Source: Clostridia bacterium
GTDB taxonomy: Bacteria > Bacillota_A > Clostridia > Christensenellales > Aristaeellaceae
Assembly: GCA_017399225.1 (NCBI GenBank)
Contig: JAFQEB010000009.1
Coordinates: forward strand, 1 to 64,000
DNA: 64,000 nucleotides
Direction: 5' to 3'
The notes beneath the pieces are model-generated. The model made no database searches and was not told the DNA's origin. It was given only the letters and a program-made list of their open reading frames with translations. Shown piece after piece: positions 31,365-39,661 of the stretch (position 1 is its first letter; each line of letters begins with the position of its first letter). Both the position numbers and the translations under genes were made by a program.

Positions 31365-31369
31365 GGTAT
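31349..31369. promoter_or_regulatory. Candidate PadR operator 2
   Basis: ATACC (31349-31353), 11 bases, GGTAT (31365-31369), covering the -35 box. It is similar in design to operator 1. Confidence 0.5.
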
Positions 31370-31422
31370 CTCATCAAATTCTCATGAAAAATCTGCAGCA
31401 CTGTTCTTTCGATGTTCACACC

Positions 31423-31451
31423 TTGCGATTTGCCCGGCCTTCCGGTACAAT
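31423..31451 (+). promoter_or_regulatory. icd promoter (TTGCGA-17-TACAAT)
   Basis: TTGCGA (31423-31428), 17 bases, TACAAT (31446-31451), about 48 bases before the predicted translation region of icd. Confidence 0.65.
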
Positions 31452-31505
31452 AGGATGGTATTCATGTAAAACAAAGCGCTGTGCGCTGGCAAGGAGTAGA
31501 TACAG

Positions 31506-32708
31506 ATGGACAAGATCAAAATGACAACGCCGCTGGTCGAAATGGACGGCGACGAGATGACCCGAATCCTCTGGAAGGACATCAAGGATTTGCTGATCCA
31601 TCCTTTCGTGGAGCTGAAGACGGAGTATTATGACCTGGGCCTGCCCCACCGCGACGAAACGAACGACCAGGTAACCGTGGACAGCGCCAATGCCACCAAG
31701 AAGTACGGCGTTGCAGTCAAGTGCGCGACCATCACCCCCAATGCCCAGCGCATGACCGAGTACAACCTGCATGAGATGTGGAAGAGCCCCAACGGCACCA
31801 TCCGCGCGATGCTGGACGGCACTGTGTTCCGCGCGCCCATCCTGGTATCCGGCGTGAAGCCCACCGTGCGTACCTGGCAGATGCCCATCACCATCGCCCG
31901 TCACGCCTACGGCGATGTGTACCGCAATGTGGAGATCGACGTGCCCGGCGCCGGCAAGGCTGAGCTGGTATTCACGGGCGAGGACGGTCAGGAGATCCGC
32001 CAGACCATCTTCAACTTCAAGGGCCCCGGCATCCTGCAGGGCGTGCACAACCTGGACGCCTCCATTTCTTCCTTTGCCCACGCCTGCTTCCAGTACGCCC
32101 TGAGCGTCAAGCAGGATCTTTGGTTCTCCACCAAGGATACCATCAGCAAGACCTACGACCATACCTTCAAGGATATCTTCCAGGAAATCTACGATAGCAC
32201 CTACAAGGCGCAGTTCGAAGCCGCCGGCATCGAGTACTTCTACACCCTGATCGATGACGCCGTGGCCCGCGTGGTGCGCTCCAAGGGCGGCTTTATCTGG
32301 GCCTGCAAGAACTACGACGGCGACGTGATGAGCGACATGGTCGCAACCGCCTTCGGCAGCCTGGCGATGATGACCTCCGTGCTCGTGTCCCCCGACGGCA
32401 AGTTCGAGTACGAGGCCGCCCACGGCACTGTGACCCGTCACTACTACAAGTACCTCAAGGGCGAGGAGACCTCCACCAATCCGGTGGCGACGATCTTCGC
32501 CTGGTCCGGCGCGCTGCGCAAGCGCGGCGAGATGGACAATCTGCCCGACCTGATGGCCTTTGCCGACAAGCTGGAGAAGGCGACCATCGACACCATCGAA
32601 TCCGGCATCATGACCAAGGATCTGGCCCTGATGTGGGAGGGCAGCGAGTGCACGCCCGTCAACAGCCGCGCCTTCCTCGAGGCCATCGCACAGCGGCTGG
32701 CCGCGTGA
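31506..32708 (+). CDS. icd: NADP-dependent isocitrate dehydrogenase, eukaryotic-like type
   Basis: Oxidatively decarboxylates isocitrate to 2-oxoglutarate with NADP reduction. The 400-residue sequence matches the IDH subfamily typical of eukaryotic cytosol and mitochondria rather than E. coli Icd: start [59 protein letters not shown], the metal-site segment [29 protein letters not shown], and [20 protein letters not shown]. The T-V-T-R-H element is the NADP-specificity loop. It supplies 2-oxoglutarate for glutamate and arginine synthesis. GGAG lies about 11 bases before the ATG; it is transcribed singly. Confidence 0.94.
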   Translation: MDKIKMTTPLVEMDGDEMTRILWKDIKDLLIHPFVELKTEYYDLGLPHRDETNDQVTVDSANATKKYGVAVKCATITPNAQRMTEYNLHEMWKSPNGTIRAMLDGTVFRAPILVSGVKPTVRTWQMPITIARHAYGDVYRNVEIDVPGAGKAELVFTGEDGQEIRQTIFNFKGPGILQGVHNLDASISSFAHACFQYALSVKQDLWFSTKDTISKTYDHTFKDIFQEIYDSTYKAQFEAAGIEYFYTLIDDAVARVVRSKGGFIWACKNYDGDVMSDMVATAFGSLAMMTSVLVSPDGKFEYEAAHGTVTRHYYKYLKGEETSTNPVATIFAWSGALRKRGEMDNLPDLMAFADKLEKATIDTIESGIMTKDLALMWEGSECTPVNSRAFLEAIAQRLAA

Positions 32709-32726
32709 TTCTTCCATAACATAATC

Positions 32727-32768
32727 GCTCCCCGGCGGCCATTGCGGCTTCCGGGGAGCATATTTTTC
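32727..32768 (+). terminator. icd terminator
   Basis: GCTCCCCGG (32727-32735) pairs with CCGGGGAGC (32751-32759), then ATATTTTTCTT. It probably also helps end the small convergent gene on the other strand. Confidence 0.85.
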
Positions 32769-32784
32769 TTCAGGACTTCAGCCT

Positions 32785-32976
32785 TCAGCAGCAGTTATTA
32801 TGATTACGCCAGCTGTTGGACGCGCCGCGATAGCCCGCAGCCACGAACACAACGCCGGTCAGCAACGCACCAATGCCTGCGATCAGGCCGCCCCAGCCGA
32901 TCACGTCGGTCAGCAGGATGGTCAGGATGATGCCTACCACGCCAAGAGCCAGAAGCAGAATGCCAATGATCTTCAT
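32785..32976 (-). CDS. Small two-helix membrane protein
   Basis: A 63-residue protein with two hydrophobic helices (KIIGILLLALGVVGIILTILL and LIAGIGALLTGVVFVAAGY) separated by a short loop with DVIGWGG, and an Asn-rich C-terminus (NSWRNHNNCC). The pattern recalls YtpI/DUF3185-like small membrane proteins, but no family can be named with confidence. ATG 32976 follows GGAGGG. It stands alone between icd and uppP, facing icd. Confidence 0.65.
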   Translation of the reverse strand: MKIIGILLLALGVVGIILTILLTDVIGWGGLIAGIGALLTGVVFVAAGYRGASNSWRNHNNCC

Positions 32977-33059
32977 AGAAGAAATCCCTCCTTCCGGTTT
33001 CATATAATGCAGCGTTCAGGCCTGCGGTGCATAAGAATGATTAGAAATCCCGCAGACAG

Positions 33060-33088
33060 ATGACAAAGCCGCCAAACTGTGCTATACT
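33060..33088 (+). promoter_or_regulatory. uppP promoter (ATGACA-17-TATACT)
   Basis: ATGACA (33060-33065), 17 bases, TATACT (33083-33088) with a TGC extension, 34 bases before the uppP ATG. Confidence 0.65.
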
Positions 33089-33122
33089 GCTACGGAACCC
33101 ATACTATGAAGGGAGTATTCTC

Positions 33123-33980
33123 ATGAACGTTTTTCAGGCTGCAGTCCTGGGCCTCGTACAGGGTCTGGGCGAGTTCCTGCCCATTTCCTCCTCCGGCCAT
33201 CTGGCGCTGGGACGTCTCTTTATGGATCTGCCGGAAAATGATGCGTACCGCATCCTGGATATCCTCCTGCATGTGGGCACGCTGATCCCGGTGATCATCG
33301 TCTTCTGGAAGGACTGGTGGGATATCCTCAAAAATCCCTTCAAATCCAGGACGCTGCTGCTCCTATTCATCGCCTCCATGCCCACGCTGCTGTTCAAGGT
33401 CGTGTTTGATGATTTCCTGACGGCGGCGGATACAGGCTGGTTCCTTGGCGTGAGCTTCCTGCTGACGGCAGTATTCCTGCTCGTGGCGGAGCAGACCAGC
33501 AAGCGCAAGAGTAGCTTTGCGGAGAAGCCCGGTTTCTTCCATGCGATCGTCATGGGCTGTATGCAGGGCGTCGCGCTTTTGCCGGGCGTGAGCCGCAGCG
33601 GCTCCACGCTGGCCGGCGGCCTGCTTTCAGGCCTTGACCGCAAGAGCGCGGCCAAGTTCTCCTTTATGATGAGCGCCCCCGCCATCGTCGGCGCGTTGCT
33701 GCTGGAGGGCAAGGACGCCCTGGAGGAAGGCCTGTTCCAGCACCTGGAGCTGCTCCCCACCCTGGTCGGCATGGCCGTCGCCTGCGTGAGCGGCTACGTC
33801 GCCATCCGATTCATGCTCAAGCTGATCAGCAAAACTTCACTGAACTGGTTCGCGCTCTATGTGGCGATCCTCGGCGTAATCTATCTCGTTCTGCAGCTGC
33901 TCGGGCATCCCGGCGTCACGCCCTTTGCCATGCCTGAAATCCAGCAGGCGGCCTGTGCAGCGTCCCTTCTTCTGATCTGA
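33123..33980 (+). CDS. uppP: Undecaprenyl-diphosphatase (BacA/UppP)
   Basis: Integral membrane phosphatase that recycles undecaprenyl pyrophosphate to the monophosphate carrier used for peptidoglycan; overproduction gives bacitracin resistance. 285 residues, about eight helices. The two signature motifs are present: EFLPISSSGHLALGRLF (E-x3-P-x-S-S-S-G-H) near residue 18 and LLPGVSRSGSTLAGGLLSG near residue 158, which carries the catalytic Ser and Arg. The ATG at 33123 follows GAAGGGAG. It lies next to the D,D-carboxypeptidase gene but has its own terminator. Confidence 0.95.
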   Translation: MNVFQAAVLGLVQGLGEFLPISSSGHLALGRLFMDLPENDAYRILDILLHVGTLIPVIIVFWKDWWDILKNPFKSRTLLLLFIASMPTLLFKVVFDDFLTAADTGWFLGVSFLLTAVFLLVAEQTSKRKSSFAEKPGFFHAIVMGCMQGVALLPGVSRSGSTLAGGLLSGLDRKSAAKFSFMMSAPAIVGALLLEGKDALEEGLFQHLELLPTLVGMAVACVSGYVAIRFMLKLISKTSLNWFALYVAILGVIYLVLQLLGHPGVTPFAMPEIQQAACAASLLLI

Positions 33981-33986
33981 TCCATG

Positions 33987-34026
33987 CGGTCTGCTCCACC
34001 TTCAATGGAGAGCAGGCCGTTTTCTT
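33987..34026 (+). terminator. uppP terminator
   Basis: CGGTCTGCTC (33987-33996) pairs with GAGCAGGCCG (34010-34019), one G-U pair, followed by TTTTCTTT. Confidence 0.85.
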
Positions 34027-34062
34027 TGCAGACGGAATTTACATAAGTAACGCAACTTCGTC

Positions 34063-34091
34063 TGTACAAATGCTTTCCAAAATGATATAAT
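34063..34091 (+). promoter_or_regulatory. Promoter of the D,D-carboxypeptidase gene
   Basis: Perfect TATAAT (34086-34091) with a TGA extension; the -35 position reads TGTACA (34063-34068), 17 bases upstream. Confidence 0.6.
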
Positions 34092-34126
34092 GTTTTGAAT
34101 TCACCTATCAGAAAGGAGGCTGACAA

Positions 34127-35578
34127 GTGCTGCAGCCCTTCAAGCGCATCCTGTGCCTGCTGACGGCCTGCATGATGCTGCTGCCTGCTCTGGCCGCTGC
34201 CGAAGCGCCCAACCCCACCATCAGCCCCTACGCTGATGAATACGATCCCGATCAGCCTGAGCTGCTGCAGGAGGATCAGCTGGCCGCCGCCGCCGCGCTG
34301 GTCATGGAGGAAAGCTCCGGCGAGATCATCTTTGAAAAGGATATCGACCTGGTTTTGTACCCCGCCTCCACCACCAAGATCATGACGGTACTCCTGGGTA
34401 TCCTCTGCTGCGATCTGGATGAGGAGGTCACCGTCAGCGCCAATGCGGTAAACATCCCCGACCCCGATGCGACCATGCTGGGGCTTGACGAGGGCGAGAC
34501 GATCCGCATGGAAGATCTGCTCTACGGTACGCTCCTCCGTTCGGGCAATGACGGCGCAGTTGCCATTGCGGAGCATGTGGCAGGGAGCGAGGTAGAGTTC
34601 GTCAACATGATGAACGCCACGGCCCAGTCCCTCGGGATGAGCAACACCCATTTTTCCAACCCCCACGGTCTTCACGATCCCTACCATTATTCCACTGCCC
34701 GGGACCTGGCCACCCTTGCCCGGTATGCAATGAGCAACGAGACCTTCCGGGCCATTGCGGGCACTCGCACCTACTCCATCCCCAAGACCAACACCCACCG
34801 CCAGCGTGACCTGACCACCCGTCACCGCCTGATGCTCTCCACCTGGAGCGGCAAGGAGAACTCCTACTATTACGCGCCGATGACGGGCATCAAGTCCGGC
34901 TCCCACAGCATGGCGGCATACTGCTTTGTCGGCTCCGCCAGCAAGGACGGCGTCGATCTGATCTCCGTGGTGCTGTGCAGCGGCTATTACGATTACATGC
35001 GCGACACCAAAAAGCTGATGGAGTACGGCTTCTCGCAGTACACCAGCGTCACGGTCAGCGAGCTGTATCAGAAACACCCCATTACCGTTTATACCTCCGG
35101 CTACTCGCTGGATGACCGCGGCCTGGGCGAGCTTACCCTGAACGCCGTGCCTGTTGATCCCACCCAAAGCGCGACCGTCACCGTGCAGCACAGCGACATT
35201 GAAGTGCTGGCCAACAACCTGCGCGACATGGTGCTGGTGCAGTATACGCGGGATCTGGTGGCCCCCATCAAGGCCGGTGAAACCGTGGGCACCATGACCT
35301 ACATCCTGCCCAATACCGGCGAGGCGGTCACCTATAACCTGCTGGCGACCCGCAGCATCGAGGAACGCAAGGATGCGCCGCCCTCCCTGGCTGAGATCGT
35401 CGCCATGACGGAAGCTGACCCCAACCCCTTCCCGCCCCTCACGCTGGAGATCGTCGTCATCATGCTGACGCCCTTCCTGCTGGTGGCGGTGGCTATCTTC
35501 GTGCTCTGGCTACTGATCCGGCAGTACAAGCGATTCTATTCCCGCCTGCCCAAGAACAGAAACCGCTATGTGAAGTGA
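34127..35578 (+). CDS. dacF: D-alanyl-D-alanine carboxypeptidase (DacF/PBP5-like)
   Basis: Secreted, membrane-anchored penicillin-binding protein that trims the terminal D-Ala of peptidoglycan. A signal peptide covers residues 1-25. The serine-peptidase motifs are S-T-T-K in LYPASTTKIMTV, S-G-N in LLRSGNDGAVAIAEHV, and K-S-G in MTGIKSGSHSMAAY (K-T-G in most relatives). A beta-rich C-terminal domain follows, then a hydrophobic helix (TLEIVVIMLTPFLLVAVAIF) and a basic end. The start is a GTG, with AAAGGAGG 7 bases upstream. At 483 residues it is slightly longer than DacF because of the C-terminal anchor. Assigning DacF rather than DacA is tentative. Confidence 0.9.
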   Translation: MLQPFKRILCLLTACMMLLPALAAAEAPNPTISPYADEYDPDQPELLQEDQLAAAAALVMEESSGEIIFEKDIDLVLYPASTTKIMTVLLGILCCDLDEEVTVSANAVNIPDPDATMLGLDEGETIRMEDLLYGTLLRSGNDGAVAIAEHVAGSEVEFVNMMNATAQSLGMSNTHFSNPHGLHDPYHYSTARDLATLARYAMSNETFRAIAGTRTYSIPKTNTHRQRDLTTRHRLMLSTWSGKENSYYYAPMTGIKSGSHSMAAYCFVGSASKDGVDLISVVLCSGYYDYMRDTKKLMEYGFSQYTSVTVSELYQKHPITVYTSGYSLDDRGLGELTLNAVPVDPTQSATVTVQHSDIEVLANNLRDMVLVQYTRDLVAPIKAGETVGTMTYILPNTGEAVTYNLLATRSIEERKDAPPSLAEIVAMTEADPNPFPPLTLEIVVIMLTPFLLVAVAIFVLWLLIRQYKRFYSRLPKNRNRYVK

Positions 35579-35586
35579 TCTCAACC

Positions 35587-35616
35587 GCGCCTCCATCTCA
35601 AAAGTGGAGGCGCATT
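35587..35616 (+). terminator. Terminator after the D,D-carboxypeptidase gene
   Basis: GCGCCTCCA (35587-35595) pairs with TGGAGGCGC (35605-35613); only ATTT follows, so it may be leaky. Confidence 0.6.
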
Positions 35617-35654
35617 TGCAAATATTCCGGCTTCTTATGAAAACTGCAACCCAT

Positions 35655-35676
35655 TTCTCATGATTTTCTCATGATT
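35655..35676 (+). promoter_or_regulatory. Two perfect 11-bp direct repeats (candidate OmpR-type binding site)
   Basis: TTCTCATGATT occurs twice in tandem (35655-35665 and 35666-35676). One-turn spacing and a position just upstream of the promoter fit a head-to-tail dimer site of an OmpR-family regulator, probably the one encoded at 36591. Confidence 0.7.
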
Positions 35677-35715
35677 TCCTTGCCGTTTTCACAAGCAAAA
35701 GCGTTTGGAACGTGC

Positions 35716-35721
35716 TATCAT
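35716..35721 (+). promoter_or_regulatory. Extended -10 of the DUF4342-two-component operon
   Basis: TATCAT preceded by TGC. No -35 box is visible at 35693-35698 (AAGCAA), consistent with a need for an activator bound at the repeats upstream. Confidence 0.5.
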
Positions 35722-35807
35722 AGGACCATCAGCTGAGGGGAACACCCCAGGGGCTGAAAAACATGAGCACACAGCCAAGCGCTGAAGAATGAAAGGGGTA
35801 TTTCACC

Positions 35808-36515
35808 ATGGCTTCCTACACGATCGAAGATATTGAACTCATCCGCCGCAAGAGCGGCATCAGCTACCAGGAAGCGGTCTCCCTGCTGGATTATCACAAC
35901 GGCAACGTCGCCCGCGCACTGGTCGACCTGGAACGCAACGGCCGCATCAAGCCCGGCAGCGAAAGCAAGACCAAGGGCAGCACCGCCGGCAAGGCAGCTT
36001 CCTCCTCCGCGACGACCGGCAAAGCCAAGAACGGCTTCATGGAGCTGATCGACAAGCTGTACAAGGCCCGCCTGAAGGTGCACAAGGGCGATACGTCCAT
36101 CGTCAACCTGTCCGCGCTGTTCTGCATCCTGTCGGTGATCATCGCCGCCCCGCTGGTGGTCGTGGGCGTCATCTGCTGCCTGGTGCTGGGCTACAAGTTC
36201 TCCTTTGACAGCCACGACAGCGCCTTTGACTCCGACAACCTGGAGCGCATGGTCCGCAGCGCTGCCGACAACGTGAAGAGCTCCGTCAGCGATTTCGCCA
36301 AGGGCTTCCAGAACGGGAGCGACGCTGCCCAGGCCGCCGCACAGGAAGCTGCCGCAAATGACGGCCGCAGCTTCTACACCGCCCGTCCTGCCGCCGCCCC
36401 CACCTACCGCCCTGAGGTGCCCACCCTGAACGTGCCTGTGCAGGTCGAAAGCCAGGACGGCGCCGTCACCATCGAGGGCGACAGCGAGGGCTACACCAGC
36501 GCCACCATCGAATAA
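35808..36515 (+). CDS. DUF4342-like membrane protein with UBA-like N-terminus
   Basis: A 235-residue protein. Residues 1-45 are a three-helix UBA/TS-N-like fold (TIEDIELIRRKSGISYQEAV, then SLLDYHNGNVARALVDLE). A Ser/Thr/Lys/Gly linker follows. The DUF4342-like part is GFMELIDKLYKARLKVHKGD, then SIVNLSALFCILSVIIAAP, a hydrophobic segment running to about residue 130. The Ala-rich C-terminal third is hydrophilic and ends VTIEGDSEGYTSATIE. The topology suggests the N-terminus in the cytoplasm. It precedes an OmpR-type response regulator and sensor kinase, so it probably belongs to their signalling unit. Function unknown. Confidence 0.82.
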   Translation: MASYTIEDIELIRRKSGISYQEAVSLLDYHNGNVARALVDLERNGRIKPGSESKTKGSTAGKAASSSATTGKAKNGFMELIDKLYKARLKVHKGDTSIVNLSALFCILSVIIAAPLVVVGVICCLVLGYKFSFDSHDSAFDSDNLERMVRSAADNVKSSVSDFAKGFQNGSDAAQAAAQEAAANDGRSFYTARPAAAPTYRPEVPTLNVPVQVESQDGAVTIEGDSEGYTSATIE

Positions 36516-36528
36516 TCCCCCGCGAGGA

Positions 36529-36556
36529 GGAATGTACTTCAGTGCATTCCCCTTTT
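36529..36556 (+). other. Hairpin between DUF4342 gene and response regulator
   Basis: GGAATG / CATTCC stem followed by CCTTTT. It may be a weak terminator that lowers expression of the two downstream genes relative to the first. Confidence 0.35.
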
Positions 36557-36590
36557 CGCGTATCATCACACAAGCTGAGGAGGAACTGTC

Positions 36591-37271
36591 ATGAGCCGCA
36601 TACTGATCGTGGAGGACGAGCGGAAGATCGCCCGCTTTCTGGAGCTGGAGCTTCTGCATGAGGGATATGAAGTCGATACCGCCGGAGACGGCCGCACGGG
36701 CCTTGAAAAGGCGCTGAGCTGGAAGCCTGATCTGATGATCCTCGACCTGATGCTGCCGGAGCTCAGCGGCATCGAGGTATGCCGCCGCCTGCGCCACGAG
36801 AGCGATCTGCCCATCATTATGCTCACCGCCAAGGATGACGTATCGGACAAGGTGATGGGCCTGGACATGGGCGCGGACGACTATATGACCAAGCCCTTCG
36901 CCATCGAGGAGCTGCTGGCCCGCATCCGCGTGGGGCTGAAGAAGCATCGGGCCGTCCAGGCGACTGCTCCCGGCCTTCTGACCGCCGGCGAGCTTTCCCT
37001 CGACCCGGCCAGCTACACCGTCACCTGGGCGGGCGCGCCTGTGGCGCTGACGAAGAAGGAGTTCGACCTGCTGCGATACCTGATGCAGCACAAGGGCCAG
37101 GCCGTCACCCGCGATGCGCTGCTGTCGGACGTATGGGGCTATGATTATGCCGGCGATACCAACGTGGTGGACGTTTACATCCGCTACCTGCGCCACAAGA
37201 TCGACGAGCCCTTTGGTGTGAAGACCATCCACACCATCCGAGCGGTGGGGTACATGTTCAACTATGAGTAA
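36591..37271 (+). CDS. OmpR-family response regulator
   Basis: A 226-residue two-domain regulator. The receiver domain has the acidic pair in LIVEDERKIARFLE, the phosphorylated Asp52 in LMILDLMLPELSG, Thr in MLTAKDD and Lys in YMTKPFAIEELLARI. The C-terminal winged-helix DNA-binding domain contains VALTKKEFDLLRYLMQHKGQ and the recognition region DTNVVDVYIRYLRHKID, ending IRAVGYMF. It overlaps the sensor kinase gene by 8 bases. Upstream 11-bp tandem repeats fit this family's binding mode and suggest control of its own operon. Confidence 0.95.
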   Translation: MSRILIVEDERKIARFLELELLHEGYEVDTAGDGRTGLEKALSWKPDLMILDLMLPELSGIEVCRRLRHESDLPIIMLTAKDDVSDKVMGLDMGADDYMTKPFAIEELLARIRVGLKKHRAVQATAPGLLTAGELSLDPASYTVTWAGAPVALTKKEFDLLRYLMQHKGQAVTRDALLSDVWGYDYAGDTNVVDVYIRYLRHKIDEPFGVKTIHTIRAVGYMFNYE

Positions 37272-38712
37272 GCAGACGCGAAGGGAGCGCCGAACCCTCA
37301 GAAAGGCGCGCAAGAAAGAATTCCGCGGGATCCACGGGCGTATCAAGTACTTGATGAGCAACTTCCGGCTGTCGCTGACCTTCCGCATCGCGCTGCATTA
37401 CTGCTGGCAGGTATTCCGGACTGCGATCCCGGCCATGCTGCTGATCAGCATCATCTTTGCAGGCACCGTGCTGGCCGGCTTCGAGGATGACATGCGGCGT
37501 CTGCGCAGCGCAGCGCCTTCAGATGGGGGCGCATTCACACAGGATGCAATTCAGAATGCGGCCATCGAAGCCTGCCTGCTGGACGTCCCCTTCTCCGACG
37601 ATCCGTCACCGATCCTGAAATACCGGCTGACCGGCCTTGATCTTATCGAAGGAAATCCCGTACTGTATGCAGAAGCCAGCCATGAAAGCGGTCAGACCAT
37701 CCGGCTGACCATCTCGCTGCACCGGCCGATGGTCACCTGGTTCTGGCTCCTGGGCGCTGCACTGATCTGCGATCTGCTGCGCATGGTCGTGTTCCTGCGC
37801 CGCCGGGAGAGACTGAACAAGGCCGTGCTGGCGCCCATCCACGATATCACGGAAATGGCGACCACCCTGTCCGCCAATAACCTGAGCAACCGCATCAACA
37901 TCGCCGGAACGAAAAATGAGCTGAAGGATCTGGCCGTGGTGATCAACAGCATGTTGGATCGCATTGAACGCAGCTACAACAGCCAGAAGCAGTTTGTTTC
38001 CGACGCTTCCCATGAGCTGCGAACCCCCATCGCGGTCATTCAGGGCTACGTCAACATGCTCAACCGCTGGGGAAAGTCCGACCCCGAGGTACTGGAGGAA
38101 GGCATTTCCGCCATCGCCCAGGAGACGGAAAGCATGAAGGATCTGGTGGAGAGCCTGCTGTTCCTGGCCCGCCACGATAAGAAGACCCTGATGATGGAGG
38201 TCGCTCAGTTCGACGCGCTGGAGATCGCCGAGGAGCTGCACCGGGAAGCCGCCATGGTTACGCCTGAGAACACCTTCCTGCTCTCCCCCTCCGACAGCTG
38301 TATGATCGAGGCGGATCGCGGCATGATCAAGCAGGTGATGCGCATCCTGTGCGACAATGCCGTGAAGTACACGCCCAAGGGCGGCACCATCACCATCGGC
38401 GTCAGCAAGGGGACGAACGGGATGTGCACCCTCTCCGTGACCGACAACGGCCCCGGCATCCCCGCAGAGGAACTGCCGAAGATCTTCGAGCGCTTCTACC
38501 GCAGCGACTCCGCCCGCAAATCTGAGGGCGGCGGGCACGGTCTGGGCCTGTCCATTGCCCGCATCATCGTCATGGCCCACGGCGGTAAGCTACGCGTGCG
38601 CAGCAAGGTGGGCAGCGGCTCAACGTTCTTTATCGTCCTGCCGGAGAAGCAAAGCAAGCTGCACACCGCCAAGCTCTCCACGGCAGAAGCCACCGATGCA
38701 AGCAAAAACTAA
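37264..38712 (+). CDS. Membrane sensor histidine kinase
   Basis: Partner of the response regulator, 482 residues. Two hydrophobic segments (about residues 55-73 and 160-178) enclose an extracytoplasmic region of ~85 residues. It is followed by a HAMP domain (PIHDITEMATTLSANNLSNRI), the dimerisation/phosphoacceptor helix SDASHELRTPIAVIQGY with His250, and the ATPase domain: N box MRILCDNAVKYTPKGG, G1 VTDNGPGIPAEELPKIFERF, and G2 GGGHGLGLSIARIIVMAHGG. The basic ~35-residue N-terminus before the first helix is unusual. The signal is unknown; the neighbouring carboxypeptidase and UppP genes hint at envelope state. Confidence 0.94.
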   Translation: MSKQTRRERRTLRKARKKEFRGIHGRIKYLMSNFRLSLTFRIALHYCWQVFRTAIPAMLLISIIFAGTVLAGFEDDMRRLRSAAPSDGGAFTQDAIQNAAIEACLLDVPFSDDPSPILKYRLTGLDLIEGNPVLYAEASHESGQTIRLTISLHRPMVTWFWLLGAALICDLLRMVVFLRRRERLNKAVLAPIHDITEMATTLSANNLSNRINIAGTKNELKDLAVVINSMLDRIERSYNSQKQFVSDASHELRTPIAVIQGYVNMLNRWGKSDPEVLEEGISAIAQETESMKDLVESLLFLARHDKKTLMMEVAQFDALEIAEELHREAAMVTPENTFLLSPSDSCMIEADRGMIKQVMRILCDNAVKYTPKGGTITIGVSKGTNGMCTLSVTDNGPGIPAEELPKIFERFYRSDSARKSEGGGHGLGLSIARIIVMAHGGKLRVRSKVGSGSTFFIVLPEKQSKLHTAKLSTAEATDASKN

Positions 38713-38755
38713 AAAACGTGCTGTTCCATAACGCAGGAACAGCACGTTTTCTTTT
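38713..38755. terminator. Bidirectional terminator between kinase gene and map
   Basis: AAAACGTGCTGTTCC (38713-38727) pairs with GGAACAGCACGTTTT (38736-38750), loop 8 bases, CTTTT beyond. The minus-strand gene map ends at its edge and can use the same hairpin. Confidence 0.88.
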
Positions 38756-39641
38756 ACCAGCTGAGTACCTCGTGACCATCCTCGGTCACCAGCACCATCA
38801 ACTCCCATTGGGCAGAGGGCAGGCCGTCTTCGGTATAGATCTCCCAGTCGTTCTCAATATGGGTGCAGACGTCAGGCTTGCCCATGTTAATCATCGGTTC
38901 GATGGTGAAGATCATCCCGGGCACCAGCAGCATATCCGTTCCGCGCCTGCCGGTATACCCTACCCAGGGATCCTCATGGAATTCAAGCCCGACGCCGTGT
39001 CCGCCGATCTCGCGGACGACACTGTAGCCATTTGCATGGGCATGATCATACACCGCCTGGGACATATCCCCCAGGAAGCCCCAGGGCTTTACCTCCTCAA
39101 GTCCCTTCTCGCAGCATTCCCTGGTGACCTCCACCAGTCGGCGCTTCTCCTCGCTCACCTCGCCGATCATGAACATCCGGGAGGAATCAGAGAAGTATCC
39201 ATCCAGGATTGTGGAGCAATCCACATTGATGATATCGCCGGAGCGGAGGATCACGTCCTTGGACGGGAAGCCATGGCACACCTGATCGTTGACGGATGTG
39301 CAAACGCTGTAGGGATACCCCTTGTAGTCAAGAGGTGCGGGAATACCGCCCATATCCCGGGTCATTTCGCTGACGATGCGGTCGATCTCCGCTGTCGCCA
39401 TGCCTTCATGGATCTGGCGGGCGATCTCATCCAGCACAGCCACGTTGATCCTCGCGCTGCGGCGGATGCCCTCGATCTGCTCCGGCGTCTTGATGATCCC
39501 GTGAGAGGGCACCTCATGCCCCCGGGCCGCCATCAGGGCGATCCGGTTATCCATCTGCATATGGCAGCTTTTATACTTCTTGCCGCTGCCGCACCAGCAG
39601 GCGTCATTTCTGCCGGGCAGGCGTTCCAGGATCGGACTCAT
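38754..39641 (-). CDS. map: Methionine aminopeptidase with SEC-C zinc motif
   Basis: Type I methionine aminopeptidase, removing the initiator Met after deformylation. The 295-residue protein has an N-terminal SEC-C zinc motif (GRNDACWCGSGKKYKSCH, residues 10-27) as in many Clostridia. The pita-bread catalytic domain follows, with the metal ligands in GDIINVDCSTILDGYFSDSSR (two Asp), REIGGHGVGLEFHEDP (His), FTIEPMINMG (Glu) and WELMVLVTEDG (Glu). Substrate His is in VNDQVCHGFPS. It lies 20 bases after comM and is followed by the kinase terminator. Its usual ribosomal neighbours are not here. Confidence 0.95.
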   Translation of the reverse strand: MSPILERLPGRNDACWCGSGKKYKSCHMQMDNRIALMAARGHEVPSHGIIKTPEQIEGIRRSARINVAVLDEIARQIHEGMATAEIDRIVSEMTRDMGGIPAPLDYKGYPYSVCTSVNDQVCHGFPSKDVILRSGDIINVDCSTILDGYFSDSSRMFMIGEVSEEKRRLVEVTRECCEKGLEEVKPWGFLGDMSQAVYDHAHANGYSVVREIGGHGVGLEFHEDPWVGYTGRRGTDMLLVPGMIFTIEPMINMGKPDVCTHIENDWEIYTEDGLPSAQWELMVLVTEDGHEVLSW

Positions 39642-39661
39642 GCTTATATCCTCACTTTACA

